Shown: one piece after another, positions 1 to 7,149 of the stretch
Layout of the letters: the number at the start of each line of letters is the position of its first letter
How positions within the stretch are numbered: position 1 is the first letter of the stretch
Origin: Opitutaceae bacterium
GTDB lineage: Bacteria > Verrucomicrobiota > Verrucomicrobiia > Opitutales > Opitutaceae
Direction of reading: 5' to 3'
Assembly (NCBI GenBank): GCA_029979145.1
Contig: JAPOIC010000019.1
Location: 1 to 15,724, forward strand
Length of the DNA stretch: 15,724 nt
Notes under the pieces: generated by a model
What the model was told of the DNA's origin: nothing
Databases searched by the model: none
The model's input: only the letters and a program-made list of their open reading frames with translations
Position numbers and translations under genes: made by a program

Positions 1-273
1 ACCCCGGTGGACGCGTTTCCAGCTGGGGCGGCACCCTCGGGTGCGGAGGACCTTTGCGGCAACGTTTGGGAGCTGACCGAGAGTGAGCGCGCCGACGGCC
101 GCAACCGCCACGTCATCCTGAAGGGCGGCAGCTGGTTCAACCCGCTGGGCTCGATGTGGTATGTCGAGGGCGGGCCGCAGCCGATCGACTGGGGCACCAA
201 GCTTCTGCTCGCCTGGCCGGGGCTCGACCGGTCGGCGACCATTGGCTTCCGGTGCGTGCGGCCCCTGGATTGA
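1..273 (+). CDS. Formylglycine-generating-enzyme (SUMF1/FGE)-like protein, C-terminal fragment
   Basis: The frame is open from the first base of the window to the TGA at 271-273, so the 5' part of the gene lies outside and the GTG at 7 is not a real start. The visible 90 residues carry the classic C-terminal signature of the FGE-sulfatase family: CGNVWELT, then ILKGGSW about 20 residues later, and a terminal IGFRCVR. Members of this fold either oxidise a sulfatase cysteine to formylglycine or, more often in bacteria, serve other oxidative or purely binding roles. The active-site cysteines of true FGEs cannot be judged from this fragment, so I name only the family. It lies 46 bases upstream of the peroxiredoxin gene on the same strand and could be co-transcribed with it. 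Confidence 0.85.
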   Translation, partial: TPVDAFPAGAAPSGAEDLCGNVWELTESERADGRNRHVILKGGSWFNPLGSMWYVEGGPQPIDWGTKLLLAWPGLDRSATIGFRCVRPLD

Positions 274-319
274 GCGGCCGCCGCTTGCCAATTTCCCGCG
301 CCCGGCTATCCCTTGCGCC

Positions 320-841
320 ATGAAACATCGTGCCGTCGGCGCCGCCTTCCTGTTCCTCTGTTCCGCGTGGTTTGGTTTCGCCGCCCCGCTGGCCGTGGGT
401 GAGGCCGCCCCGGCGGTGTCGGCGCTGACCGACGAAGGCACGACGCTCAACCTCGCCGACGTCTACGCTGCGCAGCGTTACACGCTGGTTTACTTTTATC
501 CCAAGGCCGGCACGTCGGGTTGCACCGCGCAGGGCTGCTCGCTGCGCGACGCCTATGAGGATCTCACCAAGCAGGGTGTGGCGGTGATCGGTGTGAGCAC
601 CGATACCGTCGAGGCGCAGCGCAAGTTCAAGGAGCAGCAGCAGTTTCCCTTCACGCTGCTTGCGGACACGGATGAGAAGGTCATGAACGCGTTTGGCGTG
701 CCGAATATTCCGATGACCAACCTCGCCTCGCGGCAGGCCTTTCTGGTCAAGGACGGCAAAGTCGTCTGGGTGGATTACCGCGCGAGCACGAGCCGCCAGG
801 CGGCCGATGTGCTGCGAGTGCTCGCCAATCAGGTTGACTGA
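320..841 (+). CDS. Exported PrxQ/Bcp-type thiol peroxidase
   Basis: This 173-residue protein is a peroxiredoxin of the PrxQ/Bcp class, which reduces hydrogen peroxide and organic hydroperoxides using a peroxidatic cysteine. The fingerprint YPKAGTSGCT with C68 is followed by C73 in a C-x4-C arrangement, the resolving-cysteine spacing typical of PrxQ. The downstream VIGVSTD and FTLLADTDEKV segments also match the family. I chose the ATG at 320 because it gives a convincing signal peptide (KHR, a hydrophobic run at about residues 8-20, then AAP); the same frame is open upstream but that stretch overlaps the preceding gene. Canonical Bcp proteins are about 150 residues and cytosolic, so the leader predicts export to the periplasm. 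Its stop codon directly abuts the stop of the opposite-strand gene, with no spacer. Confidence 0.9.
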   Translation: MKHRAVGAAFLFLCSAWFGFAAPLAVGEAAPAVSALTDEGTTLNLADVYAAQRYTLVYFYPKAGTSGCTAQGCSLRDAYEDLTKQGVAVIGVSTDTVEAQRKFKEQQQFPFTLLADTDEKVMNAFGVPNIPMTNLASRQAFLVKDGKVVWVDYRASTSRQAADVLRVLANQVD

Positions 842-1774
842 TCAGAGCTCGTCGTCGTCCACGCCGGGCAGCACGCCCGCGGTGGGATCCGTCCGCACGC
901 GCCGCAGCCAGTCGGCCAGCAGCGGTTCGGCTGCGACCAGGTCAGCTGGAAACGGCGCCGCCAGCAGGTCGATGGCGCGCAGGTTTCCGTCGGCCGCGCG
1001 CACGAGGTTGCGCGCATGCAGGTCGGCCACGAGCCATGGTTCGTCATCGCGGAAAAACAAACGCGGGTGATCGCGGTGGGCGCGGAGAAACCGCGCGGGG
1101 ATAGGGATGAGTGCGTCGGGTTGCAGCGCGGAGGTGTCCGCGCCGTCGGTCAGGCTGGTGCCGAGGGTTTGCTTGGTGATGAGGATGCCCTCCCGGCGCG
1201 TCACGCCGAGGACCTCGGTGGGCATGCCGCCGAGCCGCAGGATGAGGTCGAATTTTTCCAGCATCGCGCGGTAGCTGCCGTCGCTGGCCGCGGCCAGGAG
1301 CGCGATTTCCTCGCCGCGGGTAAAGGTGAAGCTGCCGCCGATGCGCCCTTCTTCGCGCGGCATGAAAAACTTATAGATCGAGTGGTCGGCCGCCTCGAAG
1401 GCGGTGGCCTCGACGCCGCTGCTGATCGGCCGCAAATGCGCCCCGGCTTCGCCGAGCAGGTCCTCGACGTCAGGCGGAAACCCAAAGGATTCCAGCGCGA
1501 GCAACGGCAGGGTGGCGCGAAAGTCGCGCGCGGCGGCATCCAGTTCGTGCCAGTCCGGGTCGGCCGCCGCCAGCAGGCCTACTTCGTCGGGTTCCCAGTG
1601 GACGAGGTCGTCGTCCGGATCCGTGCCGATGCCGACGCGCGCCGCTGCCGTGACGAAGCGATCGAGCGCTTCCAGTCGTCGGCGGTGATCGTGGAGAAGC
1701 GCGCTTCTTTCGGCGTCCGCGGGGAGGCGCCCGCCTTGGATGCAGGTCGGTTGTCCGGTGAAGGGGTCTTGCAT
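842..1774 (-). CDS. Protein-kinase-fold protein, possibly of the polyvalent-protein kinase type
   Basis: The 310-residue product has the landmarks of a minimal protein-kinase-like fold. A glycine-loop-like RPISSGVEATAFEA lies at about 115-128, followed by IYKFF with K135 as the likely ATP-binding lysine. The catalytic-loop-like VADLHARNLV lies at 249-258, with candidates D251, H253 and N256. An AIDL metal-site motif (D269) follows 13 residues after N256, the order seen in HRD..N..DFG kinases. About 110 N-terminal residues match nothing I recognise. The family is best guessed as the kinase domain found in phage/plasmid polyvalent proteins, here standalone; an APH/HipA-like phosphotransferase is the alternative. 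The ATG at 1774 is preferred to a TTG at 1837, because the TTG lies inside an inverted repeat. It could be transcribed with the CNNM gene 103 bases upstream. Confidence 0.65.
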   Translation of the reverse strand: MQDPFTGQPTCIQGGRLPADAERSALLHDHRRRLEALDRFVTAAARVGIGTDPDDDLVHWEPDEVGLLAAADPDWHELDAAARDFRATLPLLALESFGFPPDVEDLLGEAGAHLRPISSGVEATAFEAADHSIYKFFMPREEGRIGGSFTFTRGEEIALLAAASDGSYRAMLEKFDLILRLGGMPTEVLGVTRREGILITKQTLGTSLTDGADTSALQPDALIPIPARFLRAHRDHPRLFFRDDEPWLVADLHARNLVRAADGNLRAIDLLAAPFPADLVAAEPLLADWLRRVRTDPTAGVLPGVDDDEL

Positions 1775-1827
1775 GGGTCCGCCATGGGCGCACGGTCGGC
1801 GCGGGCCGGCGGGAAGGCAAAGCGTTT

Positions 1828-1848
1828 TTGCGAACAACTTATTCGCAA
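1828..1848. promoter_or_regulatory. 7-bp inverted repeat upstream of the kinase-like gene
   Basis: TTGCGAA (1828-1834) and TTCGCAA (1842-1848) form a perfect inverted repeat around a 7-base spacer. It lies 54-74 bases upstream of the chosen ATG of the kinase-like gene. On the minus strand it is followed by A residues rather than T residues, so it is not an intrinsic terminator for the CNNM gene. A dimeric-repressor operator is possible. A second small hairpin, CCCGCG-TTC-CGCGGG, sits beside it at 1850-1864. No regulator is assigned. Confidence 0.3.
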
Positions 1849-1877
1849 GCCCGCGTTCCGCGGGATGCCGCCTTTCG

Positions 1878-3221
1878 TCAGATCGCGACCCCGTCGCCGG
1901 CGTCGGCCTCCGCGGGCGGTTTCACGGTCACGAGCACCTTGTCGACGCGGTGGCGGTCCATGTCCATGACCTCAAAGGTCAGGCGTTCCCAGTCGAACTT
2001 GTCGCCGACTTTAGGGATGCGGCCGAAGTGCGTGGTGACGAAGCCGCCGAGCGACTGAAAGTCCGCCTCGTCCTCGTGGGGCAGGGCTTTTTCGATGCCG
2101 AGGAGGTCCTTGAACTCGCCGATCGGCAGGGTGGCGTCGATGAGCCAGGTGCCGTCCTCGCGCTTGTGCGCGCCGGGCGGCTCACGGGTTGGACCGTGGT
2201 CGGGCAGGTCGCCCACAATGGCCTCGAGCACGTCGATCAACGTGACCAGCCCCTGAATCGCGCCAAACTCGTCGGTCACGATGGCGATGTGCTTGCCGGT
2301 CTTCTTGAACTTCTCGAGCAGCTGGATGCCGGTCATCTTTTCCGACACGTTGAGCGGGGGGACCAGCAGGTTCTTCAACGGCGTGGGCAGACCGATGGCG
2401 GAGTGGGCCCACAGGGACTTCACCGACACGAGTCCGACCACCTGGTCGCGCGTGCTCTGGTAAACGGGGAAATACGAGTGCCCGCTGGTGACGATCTTGC
2501 GCCAGTTGACCTCCTCCGGGTCGTCGAGGTTGAGGAAGACGATTTTCGGCCGCGCCGTCATCAACTCCGTGACTGGGTAGTCGTCGAGTTCCAGCACGCT
2601 CTCGACCATCTCCTTCTCCGCGCGCTTGAACACGCCGGCGTGCAGACCCTGCTCAACCAAATTGCGCACTTCGTCGTCGCCGACCGACTCCGCGGCCGAG
2701 CGGGCCCGCAGACGGAAAAGCCGTGCAAAAATCGCGACAGCGCGTTCCAGCAAGATCAGCGCCGGCGTGGCCAGGCGCGTGAGCGTGTGCATGGCCCCGG
2801 CCAGTTGCTTGAGCACGGCCTCAGGGTGGGCGTGGGCGACGCGTTTGGGCACGAGTTCGCCGAAAAAAAGCATGAACGCCGTCAACCCGACCGTCACCAA
2901 GCCGAAGGCCAGCGGCCGGGAAAAGTCGGCCAGCGGCGCCCATTGCGCCAGCCACGCCCCGGCCGGCTCCGCGAAGCGCACGCCGCCCAGGACGCCTGCG
3001 ATCAGGCCGGTCAGGGTCAGCCAGAGTTGGACGAATTCCAAGAAGCGCACCGGGTGCTGGATCAACCGCAGGGCCCCGGTGGCCGCCCGGCTCCCGTCGA
3101 GGGACTCCTGCTCCAAGGTGGACTTGCGCGCGGAAACCACCGCGGTCTCGGCCATGGCGACCAAGCCGTTGGTCAGGGCCAGCAGGCAGAGCAGGGAAAG
3201 TTCAAGCGTGTAGCCGAACAT
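1878..3221 (-). CDS. CNNM/HlyC-CorC family membrane protein (DUF21-CBS-CorC)
   Basis: The 447-residue product has the standard architecture of bacterial CNNM-type transporters, often annotated as hemolysins, which are linked to Mg2+/Co2+ or Na+ handling. The N-terminal DUF21 membrane domain covers about residues 1-170, with hydrophobic segments near 3-25, 62-80, 103-121 and 145-170 and the conserved GELVPKRVAHAHPE at 121-134. A linker with VRNLVEQGLHAGVF and EKEMVESVLELDD leads into a tandem CBS pair at about 218-340 (TARPKIVFL, HSYFPVY, HIAIVTDEFG, GLVTLIDVLEAIVGD). A CorC_HlyC domain follows at about 352-436 (DATLPIGEF, DFQSLGGF, FEVMDMD). The ATG at 3221 starts exactly at the first membrane helix. 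An in-frame GTG at 3233 has a GGGGAGG about 10 bases upstream and may be the true start. The open frame further upstream runs antisense into the channel gene and is not coding. Confidence 0.92.
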   Translation of the reverse strand: MFGYTLELSLLCLLALTNGLVAMAETAVVSARKSTLEQESLDGSRAATGALRLIQHPVRFLEFVQLWLTLTGLIAGVLGGVRFAEPAGAWLAQWAPLADFSRPLAFGLVTVGLTAFMLFFGELVPKRVAHAHPEAVLKQLAGAMHTLTRLATPALILLERAVAIFARLFRLRARSAAESVGDDEVRNLVEQGLHAGVFKRAEKEMVESVLELDDYPVTELMTARPKIVFLNLDDPEEVNWRKIVTSGHSYFPVYQSTRDQVVGLVSVKSLWAHSAIGLPTPLKNLLVPPLNVSEKMTGIQLLEKFKKTGKHIAIVTDEFGAIQGLVTLIDVLEAIVGDLPDHGPTREPPGAHKREDGTWLIDATLPIGEFKDLLGIEKALPHEDEADFQSLGGFVTTHFGRIPKVGDKFDWERLTFEVMDMDRHRVDKVLVTVKPPAEADAGDGVAI

Positions 3222-3347
3222 GAAAGTCCGCACCGTAGCCCAACCTCCCCGCGGTGCAACCCTTTGTCGCCGGATGGGCCCGGCGCCGCCCCGTTTGCCG
3301 GTTGGGCTTGGAATGCCGGCGTTCGGGGGGCAGGGTGGCGCCTGTTC
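3222..3347. promoter_or_regulatory. Divergent intergenic region between CNNM and K+ channel genes
   Basis: This 126-base gap separates two divergently read genes and must hold the start signals of at least one of them. On the minus strand, TTGCAC (complement of 3254-3259) and TACGGT (complement of 3232-3237) are 16 bases apart and are a weak sigma-70-like candidate. They fall so close to the ATG that the message would be nearly leaderless. I see no convincing -35/-10 pair or strong ribosome binding site for the channel gene. Confidence 0.25.
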
Positions 3348-5054
3348 ATGAAAGCCCTCTTGGCCGTTGTCTCGTCGTTCTTGGAGAGCCGCACCAGCCG
3401 CTCCAACCTGCTCGCCCTGTTCAAGCTGCTGGCGGTGCTCTTTCTGCTCATCGCGCTCTTCAGCACCGGTTTCCACTACCTGATGGCGCGCGAGGGCCAG
3501 GATCATACCTGGATGACGGGGGTTTATTGGACGCTGACGGTGATGACGACGCTGGGCTTCGGTGACATCACCTTTCACACGGACCTCGGGCGCGGGTTTT
3601 CAATCGTCGTGTTGGTCACCGGCGTGGTGTTCCTGCTCGTGCTGCTGCCGTTCACGTTCATCGAGTTCTTCTACGCGCCGTGGATGAAGGCGCAGGCCCG
3701 GGCGCAGGCGCCGCGCGAACTGCCGGCGGACACCAACCTGCACGTGCTGCTGACTCGCCACGGGCCGATCACGAAATACCTGATCAAGCTGCTGCGCCGG
3801 CACCACTACGATTTCTTCATCCTCGCGCCCTCGCTGGCCGAGGCGCTGGAGCTGCATGAGCAAAACCTGCCGGTGGTGCTGGGCGAGTTCAACGACCCCG
3901 AGACCTATCATCGCCTGCGCGTGGCCCGCGCCGCAATGGTCGTCACGACCCGCAGCGACATCATCAACACCAACGTGGCCTTCACCGTGCGCGAGGTGTC
4001 GGCGAAGGTGCCGGTGGTGGCGACCGCCACGAGCGATTCCGGCCGGGATGCGCTGGAATTGGCCGGGGCCAGCAAGGTGCTGCAGCTGGAACACATGATG
4101 GGCCAGACCTTGGCGCGCCGGGTGATCGATCGCGACGCCTCGGCCCACTTGATCGGCGAGCTCGACGGGCTGCACATCGCCGAGGCGAGCGTGGCGGGCA
4201 CTCCCTTGGTCGGCATCACCTTGGCCAACTCGGGGCTGCGCGCACGCACCGGGGTGAGCGTGGTGGGTTACTGGGACCATGGGGTCTTCAAACCCTCGCA
4301 GGCGGAAAGCGTGCTGGCGCCCAACACCATCCTCGTGCTCGCCGGCACTCCGGCGCAGATCCGGTGCTACAACGAACAGGTCAACTGCCGCGACACGGTG
4401 GACAGTTACGTCGTGATCATCGGCGGCGGGCGCGTGGGCCGCGCCACCTCGGCCGCCCTCGCCGAGCGGAAAATCAACTGGCATATCATCGAGCAATTGC
4501 CAGAGCGCGTGCGCGAACCGCAGCGCACGACCATCGGGGATGCGGCGAACCTTGAGGTGATGGTGGCGGCCGGCGTGCGCAAAGCCTCCTCGATCCTCAT
4601 CACCACGCACGACGACGACACCAACATTTACCTGACCATCCTCTACCGCCGCCTGCGGCCCAACGTGCAGATCATCAGTCGCTGCGCGAACGAGCACAAC
4701 GTGCAGACCCTGCACCGCGCCGGCGCCGACCTCGTGCTCTCCTACGCGTCGATGGGCGCCAACTCGATCTTCAACGAACTTCGCGGCAGTGACAGCCTGC
4801 TTCTGGCCGAGGGCGTCAATCTGTTTCCCGTCCACGTGCCCGCTGGCCTGGCGGGACAAACCATTCGCGACTCCTCAATTCGCGCCGAGACCGGTTGCAC
4901 GATCATCGCCGTCGGCCAGGAGGAAAACCGCACGATCAACCCTCCGCCTGAAACCGTGCTGCAGCTCGGTGCGGAAATCCTGCTCGTCGGCACCTTGGAA
5001 GCCGAGGAGCGATTCCATGCCCGCTTCATGCCCGGCGAACGGCGCAAGGCCTGA
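3348..5054 (+). CDS. Two-TM potassium channel with tandem RCK (TrkA-N/TrkA-C) domains
   Basis: The 568-residue product is a K+ channel of the 2TM-RCK type. TM1 is at about 22-45. A pore helix leads to the selectivity filter TTLGFGD (67-73), a TxGFGD variant of TVGYGD, and TM2 is at about 84-107. The cytosolic part contains two RCK modules. The first, at about 129-340, reads NLHVLLTRHGPI where the Rossmann glycine loop is expected and lacks a clean GxGxxG. The second, at about 353-550, has VVIIGGGRVGR and an intact nucleotide-binding loop, ending in a TrkA-C-like domain (FPVHVPAGLAGQTIRD, GAEILLVGT). Nucleotides or ions binding the RCK ring gate such channels. The ATG at 3348 precedes TM1 by about 20 residues. 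The frame stays open for 1.6 kb upstream only because it runs antisense to the CNNM gene. Confidence 0.92.
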   Translation: MKALLAVVSSFLESRTSRSNLLALFKLLAVLFLLIALFSTGFHYLMAREGQDHTWMTGVYWTLTVMTTLGFGDITFHTDLGRGFSIVVLVTGVVFLLVLLPFTFIEFFYAPWMKAQARAQAPRELPADTNLHVLLTRHGPITKYLIKLLRRHHYDFFILAPSLAEALELHEQNLPVVLGEFNDPETYHRLRVARAAMVVTTRSDIINTNVAFTVREVSAKVPVVATATSDSGRDALELAGASKVLQLEHMMGQTLARRVIDRDASAHLIGELDGLHIAEASVAGTPLVGITLANSGLRARTGVSVVGYWDHGVFKPSQAESVLAPNTILVLAGTPAQIRCYNEQVNCRDTVDSYVVIIGGGRVGRATSAALAERKINWHIIEQLPERVREPQRTTIGDAANLEVMVAAGVRKASSILITTHDDDTNIYLTILYRRLRPNVQIISRCANEHNVQTLHRAGADLVLSYASMGANSIFNELRGSDSLLLAEGVNLFPVHVPAGLAGQTIRDSSIRAETGCTIIAVGQEENRTINPPPETVLQLGAEILLVGTLEAEERFHARFMPGERRKA

Positions 5055-5102
5055 TCACCGTATCCCCAGGGTCGATGGCTTAAATCGGACGATTGGTTTA
5101 CT

Positions 5103-5145
5103 GAGGGCCTCACGCAGAGGCACAGAGCCGCGGAGGAAAATTCGG
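5103..5145. repeat. Candidate dispersed intergenic repeat
   Basis: The stretch between the converging channel and deacetylase genes contains CCTCACGCAGAGG and CAGAGCCGCGGAGG, low-complexity purine-rich steps with an internal CAGAG direct repeat. Sequences of the CACGCAGAGGC(A/G)CAGAG type are familiar to me as dispersed intergenic repeats in several bacterial groups. Only one copy is present here, so repeat status is an inference. Confidence 0.35.
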
Positions 5146-5180
5146 AAGCCAAGAAACCAGGAAGTCGGAGTTCTTGGCTT
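5146..5180. repeat. 10-bp perfect inverted repeat in the convergent gap
   Basis: AAGCCAAGAA (5146-5155) and TTCTTGGCTT (5171-5180) are perfectly complementary, separated by 15 bases. The element lies 14 bases beyond the stop of the PIG-L gene and 91 bases beyond the channel gene stop, so it could help end transcription from either side. Neither strand has a proper T-run after the stem, so it is not a canonical intrinsic terminator. It may instead be part of the adjacent dispersed repeat. Confidence 0.5.
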
Positions 5181-5194
5181 TAGAATTGAATTCT

Positions 5195-6046
5195 TCAGCC
5201 CGACAGCTTTGCGATTCGCGCGGTGACGTCGTCGTGGAGGCGGGCGATGCGGGCGGCGGCGAAGGCGGCGATGGAGAGGGTGTCGTCGTGGGCGAGGGGG
5301 GTGAGGTCGAGGGCCCAGCAGACTTCGGTGAAGGCGTCGGTGGCGTGCGCGGTGTGGAAAGTGGCGTTGGCCTGGCGGCGGCCGAGGGCGGCGACGTCGT
5401 AGCGTTTGCCACCGGCAATCTGCGACGCGAAGACCTGCATGATCGGGAGCTTGAGCGCGGGCTGCGCGCTGGCGTCGAGGGCGATTTTTTCGTCGTCCAT
5501 CAGCCAGTCGAGTCCGCGCCATGCCTCGATGCCGAGGACGCGCGGGGGGCGCTGGTCGCGCGGCAGGGCGCGGATGGCGTCGAGGCAGCGGAGGAGCACG
5601 GCGACGTGGGTGTCGTGCTTGTCGAGGGGTTGGTGCAGGTAGACGACCTGCGGGCGGCAGGCGGCGAAAATGGCGGTGAGGTCGGAGCGCACGCCGGGGT
5701 GGGCGGGCTGTTTCACGTCGGCGCTGGGGTGCGCGAGCTGGAGCTGCAGGTTGTAACGGCCGAGGCGCGCGGCCTCGCGTTGCTCCTCGCGGCGAACGGC
5801 CTGCATTTGCTCGTCCGTGTAATCGGCAAAGGGGCCGGTGCGGCTGGAGCCGGCGCCGTTGGTCACGGTGACGCCGGTGAGAAAGCGGTCGGCGTGGCCG
5901 TAGCACTCGGTCACCGCGGGATAGGCGTTGATCTCGATGTCGTCCTGGTGGGCGATGACGCAGAGGTGCGTGGTGCGGGCGAGGGCGGCGGCGGGGTCGC
6001 CGCCGGCGGGCACATAGACGTCGGCCTGGGGGTGGGAAAATTTCAT
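5195..6046 (-). CDS. PIG-L/LmbE-like deacetylase
   Basis: The 283-residue product belongs to the PIG-L (LmbE-like) family of zinc-dependent N-deacetylases, whose known members act on GlcNAc-containing small molecules and lipids (MshB, BshB, GlcNAc-PI de-N-acetylase). The first zinc motif appears as VIAHQDDIEI, with H33, D35 and D36; Q replaces the usual P of the (P/A)HPDD signature. The second motif, LDKHDTHVAV (141-150), offers H144 and H147. No signal peptide is visible, so it should be cytosolic. Its ATG overlaps the stop of the upstream kinase gene as TGATG, which implies translational coupling. It is the last gene of a four-gene operon, so an aminosugar or aminosugar nucleotide made by its neighbours is a reasonable substrate guess. 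Confidence 0.85.
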   Translation of the reverse strand: MKFSHPQADVYVPAGGDPAAALARTTHLCVIAHQDDIEINAYPAVTECYGHADRFLTGVTVTNGAGSSRTGPFADYTDEQMQAVRREEQREAARLGRYNLQLQLAHPSADVKQPAHPGVRSDLTAIFAACRPQVVYLHQPLDKHDTHVAVLLRCLDAIRALPRDQRPPRVLGIEAWRGLDWLMDDEKIALDASAQPALKLPIMQVFASQIAGGKRYDVAALGRRQANATFHTAHATDAFTEVCWALDLTPLAHDDTLSIAAFAAARIARLHDDVTARIAKLSG

Positions 6047-7149
6047 CAGCGGACGGTGGCGAGGATGCGGTCGATTTCGGCAGTTTGGGCCTCAATGCTG
6101 CGGACCAAGGCGAATTGGGTGCGCGTGCGCACGAGGTTGTGGGTGGGGTATTTGATTTTGTAGTAGGTGTCGCCCTGCAGGTAGTCGGTGAGGAAACGGA
6201 GGCCGTTTTCGTAGGCCATGAGCTTGCCGGCGAAACCGAGGAGGCTGCGCTCGCGGGCGTTGAGAACGGCGCCGACGGCGGAGGAGAGGTAGCCCTCGAC
6301 GAGGACGGAGAAGAGGCGGAGGTCGACGCGCATGTTGGCCGGCTCGGGGTCGTCCTCGAGGGCGGTGCTGGCGGAGGTGCGCATCATCTCGCCAAAATCG
6401 TAGAGTGGCAGGCCGGGCATGATCGTGTCGAGGTCGATGACGGCCACGGCGAGGTGCGTGGCGTCGTCGAGCATGACGTTGTTGATCTTGGTGTCGTTGT
6501 GCGTGACGCGTTCGGAGACCTCGCCCTTGGCCAGCAGGCCGAGTAGCAGGTCGGCGTCGGATTCGCGCGCGAACGCGAAGTCGATCTCAGGCTGCACCTC
6601 GGCGGCGCGGCCGGCCTTGTCCTCGGCCAGCGCGCGGCGGAAGTTTTCGAAGCGACTGCGCGTGTGGTGGAAATTGGGAATGGTCTCGTGCAGGCGGTCG
6701 CCGGGCAGGTCGGCGAGCTGCGCCTGGAAATCGCCGAAGGCGCGCGCGGCCTCGCGGGCCTCGGCCTCGTTGGTCACGCGGTCGACGGTGTGGGCGCCCT
6801 CGATGAAGTCGTAAAAACGCCACCAACCACCGTGGGCGTCACGCGCACAGGCGCCGCCGTCGGCGGCGGAAATCAACGTGAGCTGACGGCCGCCGGCGCC
6901 GGCCTTGGCGGCAAGGTGCGCGGTGACGCGGCGGACATTGTCCATGAGCGCCGGCACGTTTTTGAAGATGCGATCGTTGATACGCTGGGCGATGTAGCGC
7001 CGGGGCTGGGCGGCACCGGTGTCACAATGAACGACAAAGGTGTCGTTGATGTGTCCGCTGCCATAGTGCGCGGCGCGATCGAAGCGGCCTTCGAGCTGGA
7101 ACAAGGGGAGGACCTCCGCGAAGTGGGAGGGAACGGGCGTTTCACTCAT
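6046..7149 (-). CDS. nahK: N-acetylhexosamine 1-kinase-like sugar kinase (APH fold)
   Basis: The 367-residue product is an aminoglycoside-phosphotransferase-fold kinase close to bifidobacterial NahK (about 360 residues), which phosphorylates GlcNAc or GalNAc at C1 with ATP. Visible landmarks are YGSGHINDTF (29-38) in the nucleotide loop, RRYIAQRIN in the N-lobe, the catalytic loop RVTHNDTKINN (214-224) with D219 as predicted base, VIDLDTIMPG (237-246) with D239 as metal ligand, and YDFGEMMR. The HNDTKINN catalytic loop is shared with NahK rather than with antibiotic kinases. The ATG at 7149 overlaps the stop of the GH116 gene as ATGA, and its own stop overlaps the next start. The frame is open further upstream but only inside GH116. 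The sugar specificity is inferred; homologues are sometimes mislabelled as mucin desulfatases. Confidence 0.82.
   Translation of the reverse strand: MSETPVPSHFAEVLPLFQLEGRFDRAAHYGSGHINDTFVVHCDTGAAQPRRYIAQRINDRIFKNVPALMDNVRRVTAHLAAKAGAGGRQLTLISAADGGACARDAHGGWWRFYDFIEGAHTVDRVTNEAEAREAARAFGDFQAQLADLPGDRLHETIPNFHHTRSRFENFRRALAEDKAGRAAEVQPEIDFAFARESDADLLLGLLAKGEVSERVTHNDTKINNVMLDDATHLAVAVIDLDTIMPGLPLYDFGEMMRTSASTALEDDPEPANMRVDLRLFSVLVEGYLSSAVGAVLNARERSLLGFAGKLMAYENGLRFLTDYLQGDTYYKIKYPTHNLVRTRTQFALVRSIEAQTAEIDRILATVR

Noticed and set aside
1740..3347. Long open + strand frame running into the potassium channel
   Set aside because: It is antisense to the CNNM gene, its translation is low-complexity and charged with no domain, and the channel has a proper ATG at 3348 before TM1.
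3600..4859. 419-codon open frame on the minus strand
   Set aside because: Complement of the channel coding region; the His/Val/Gly/Asp-rich translation is typical of a high-GC shadow frame.
5146..5180. Canonical intrinsic terminator for the channel or PIG-L gene
   Set aside because: The stem is perfect, but it is AT-rich with a 15-base loop and no T-run follows on either strand.
5174..6163. 329-codon open frame on the plus strand
   Set aside because: Gly/Val/Ala/Glu-rich shadow of the PIG-L and kinase genes, with no recognisable motif.
6046..7149. Antibiotic-resistance aminoglycoside phosphotransferase
   Set aside because: The HNDTKINN loop, length and operon context match NahK-like sugar kinases, not resistance enzymes.
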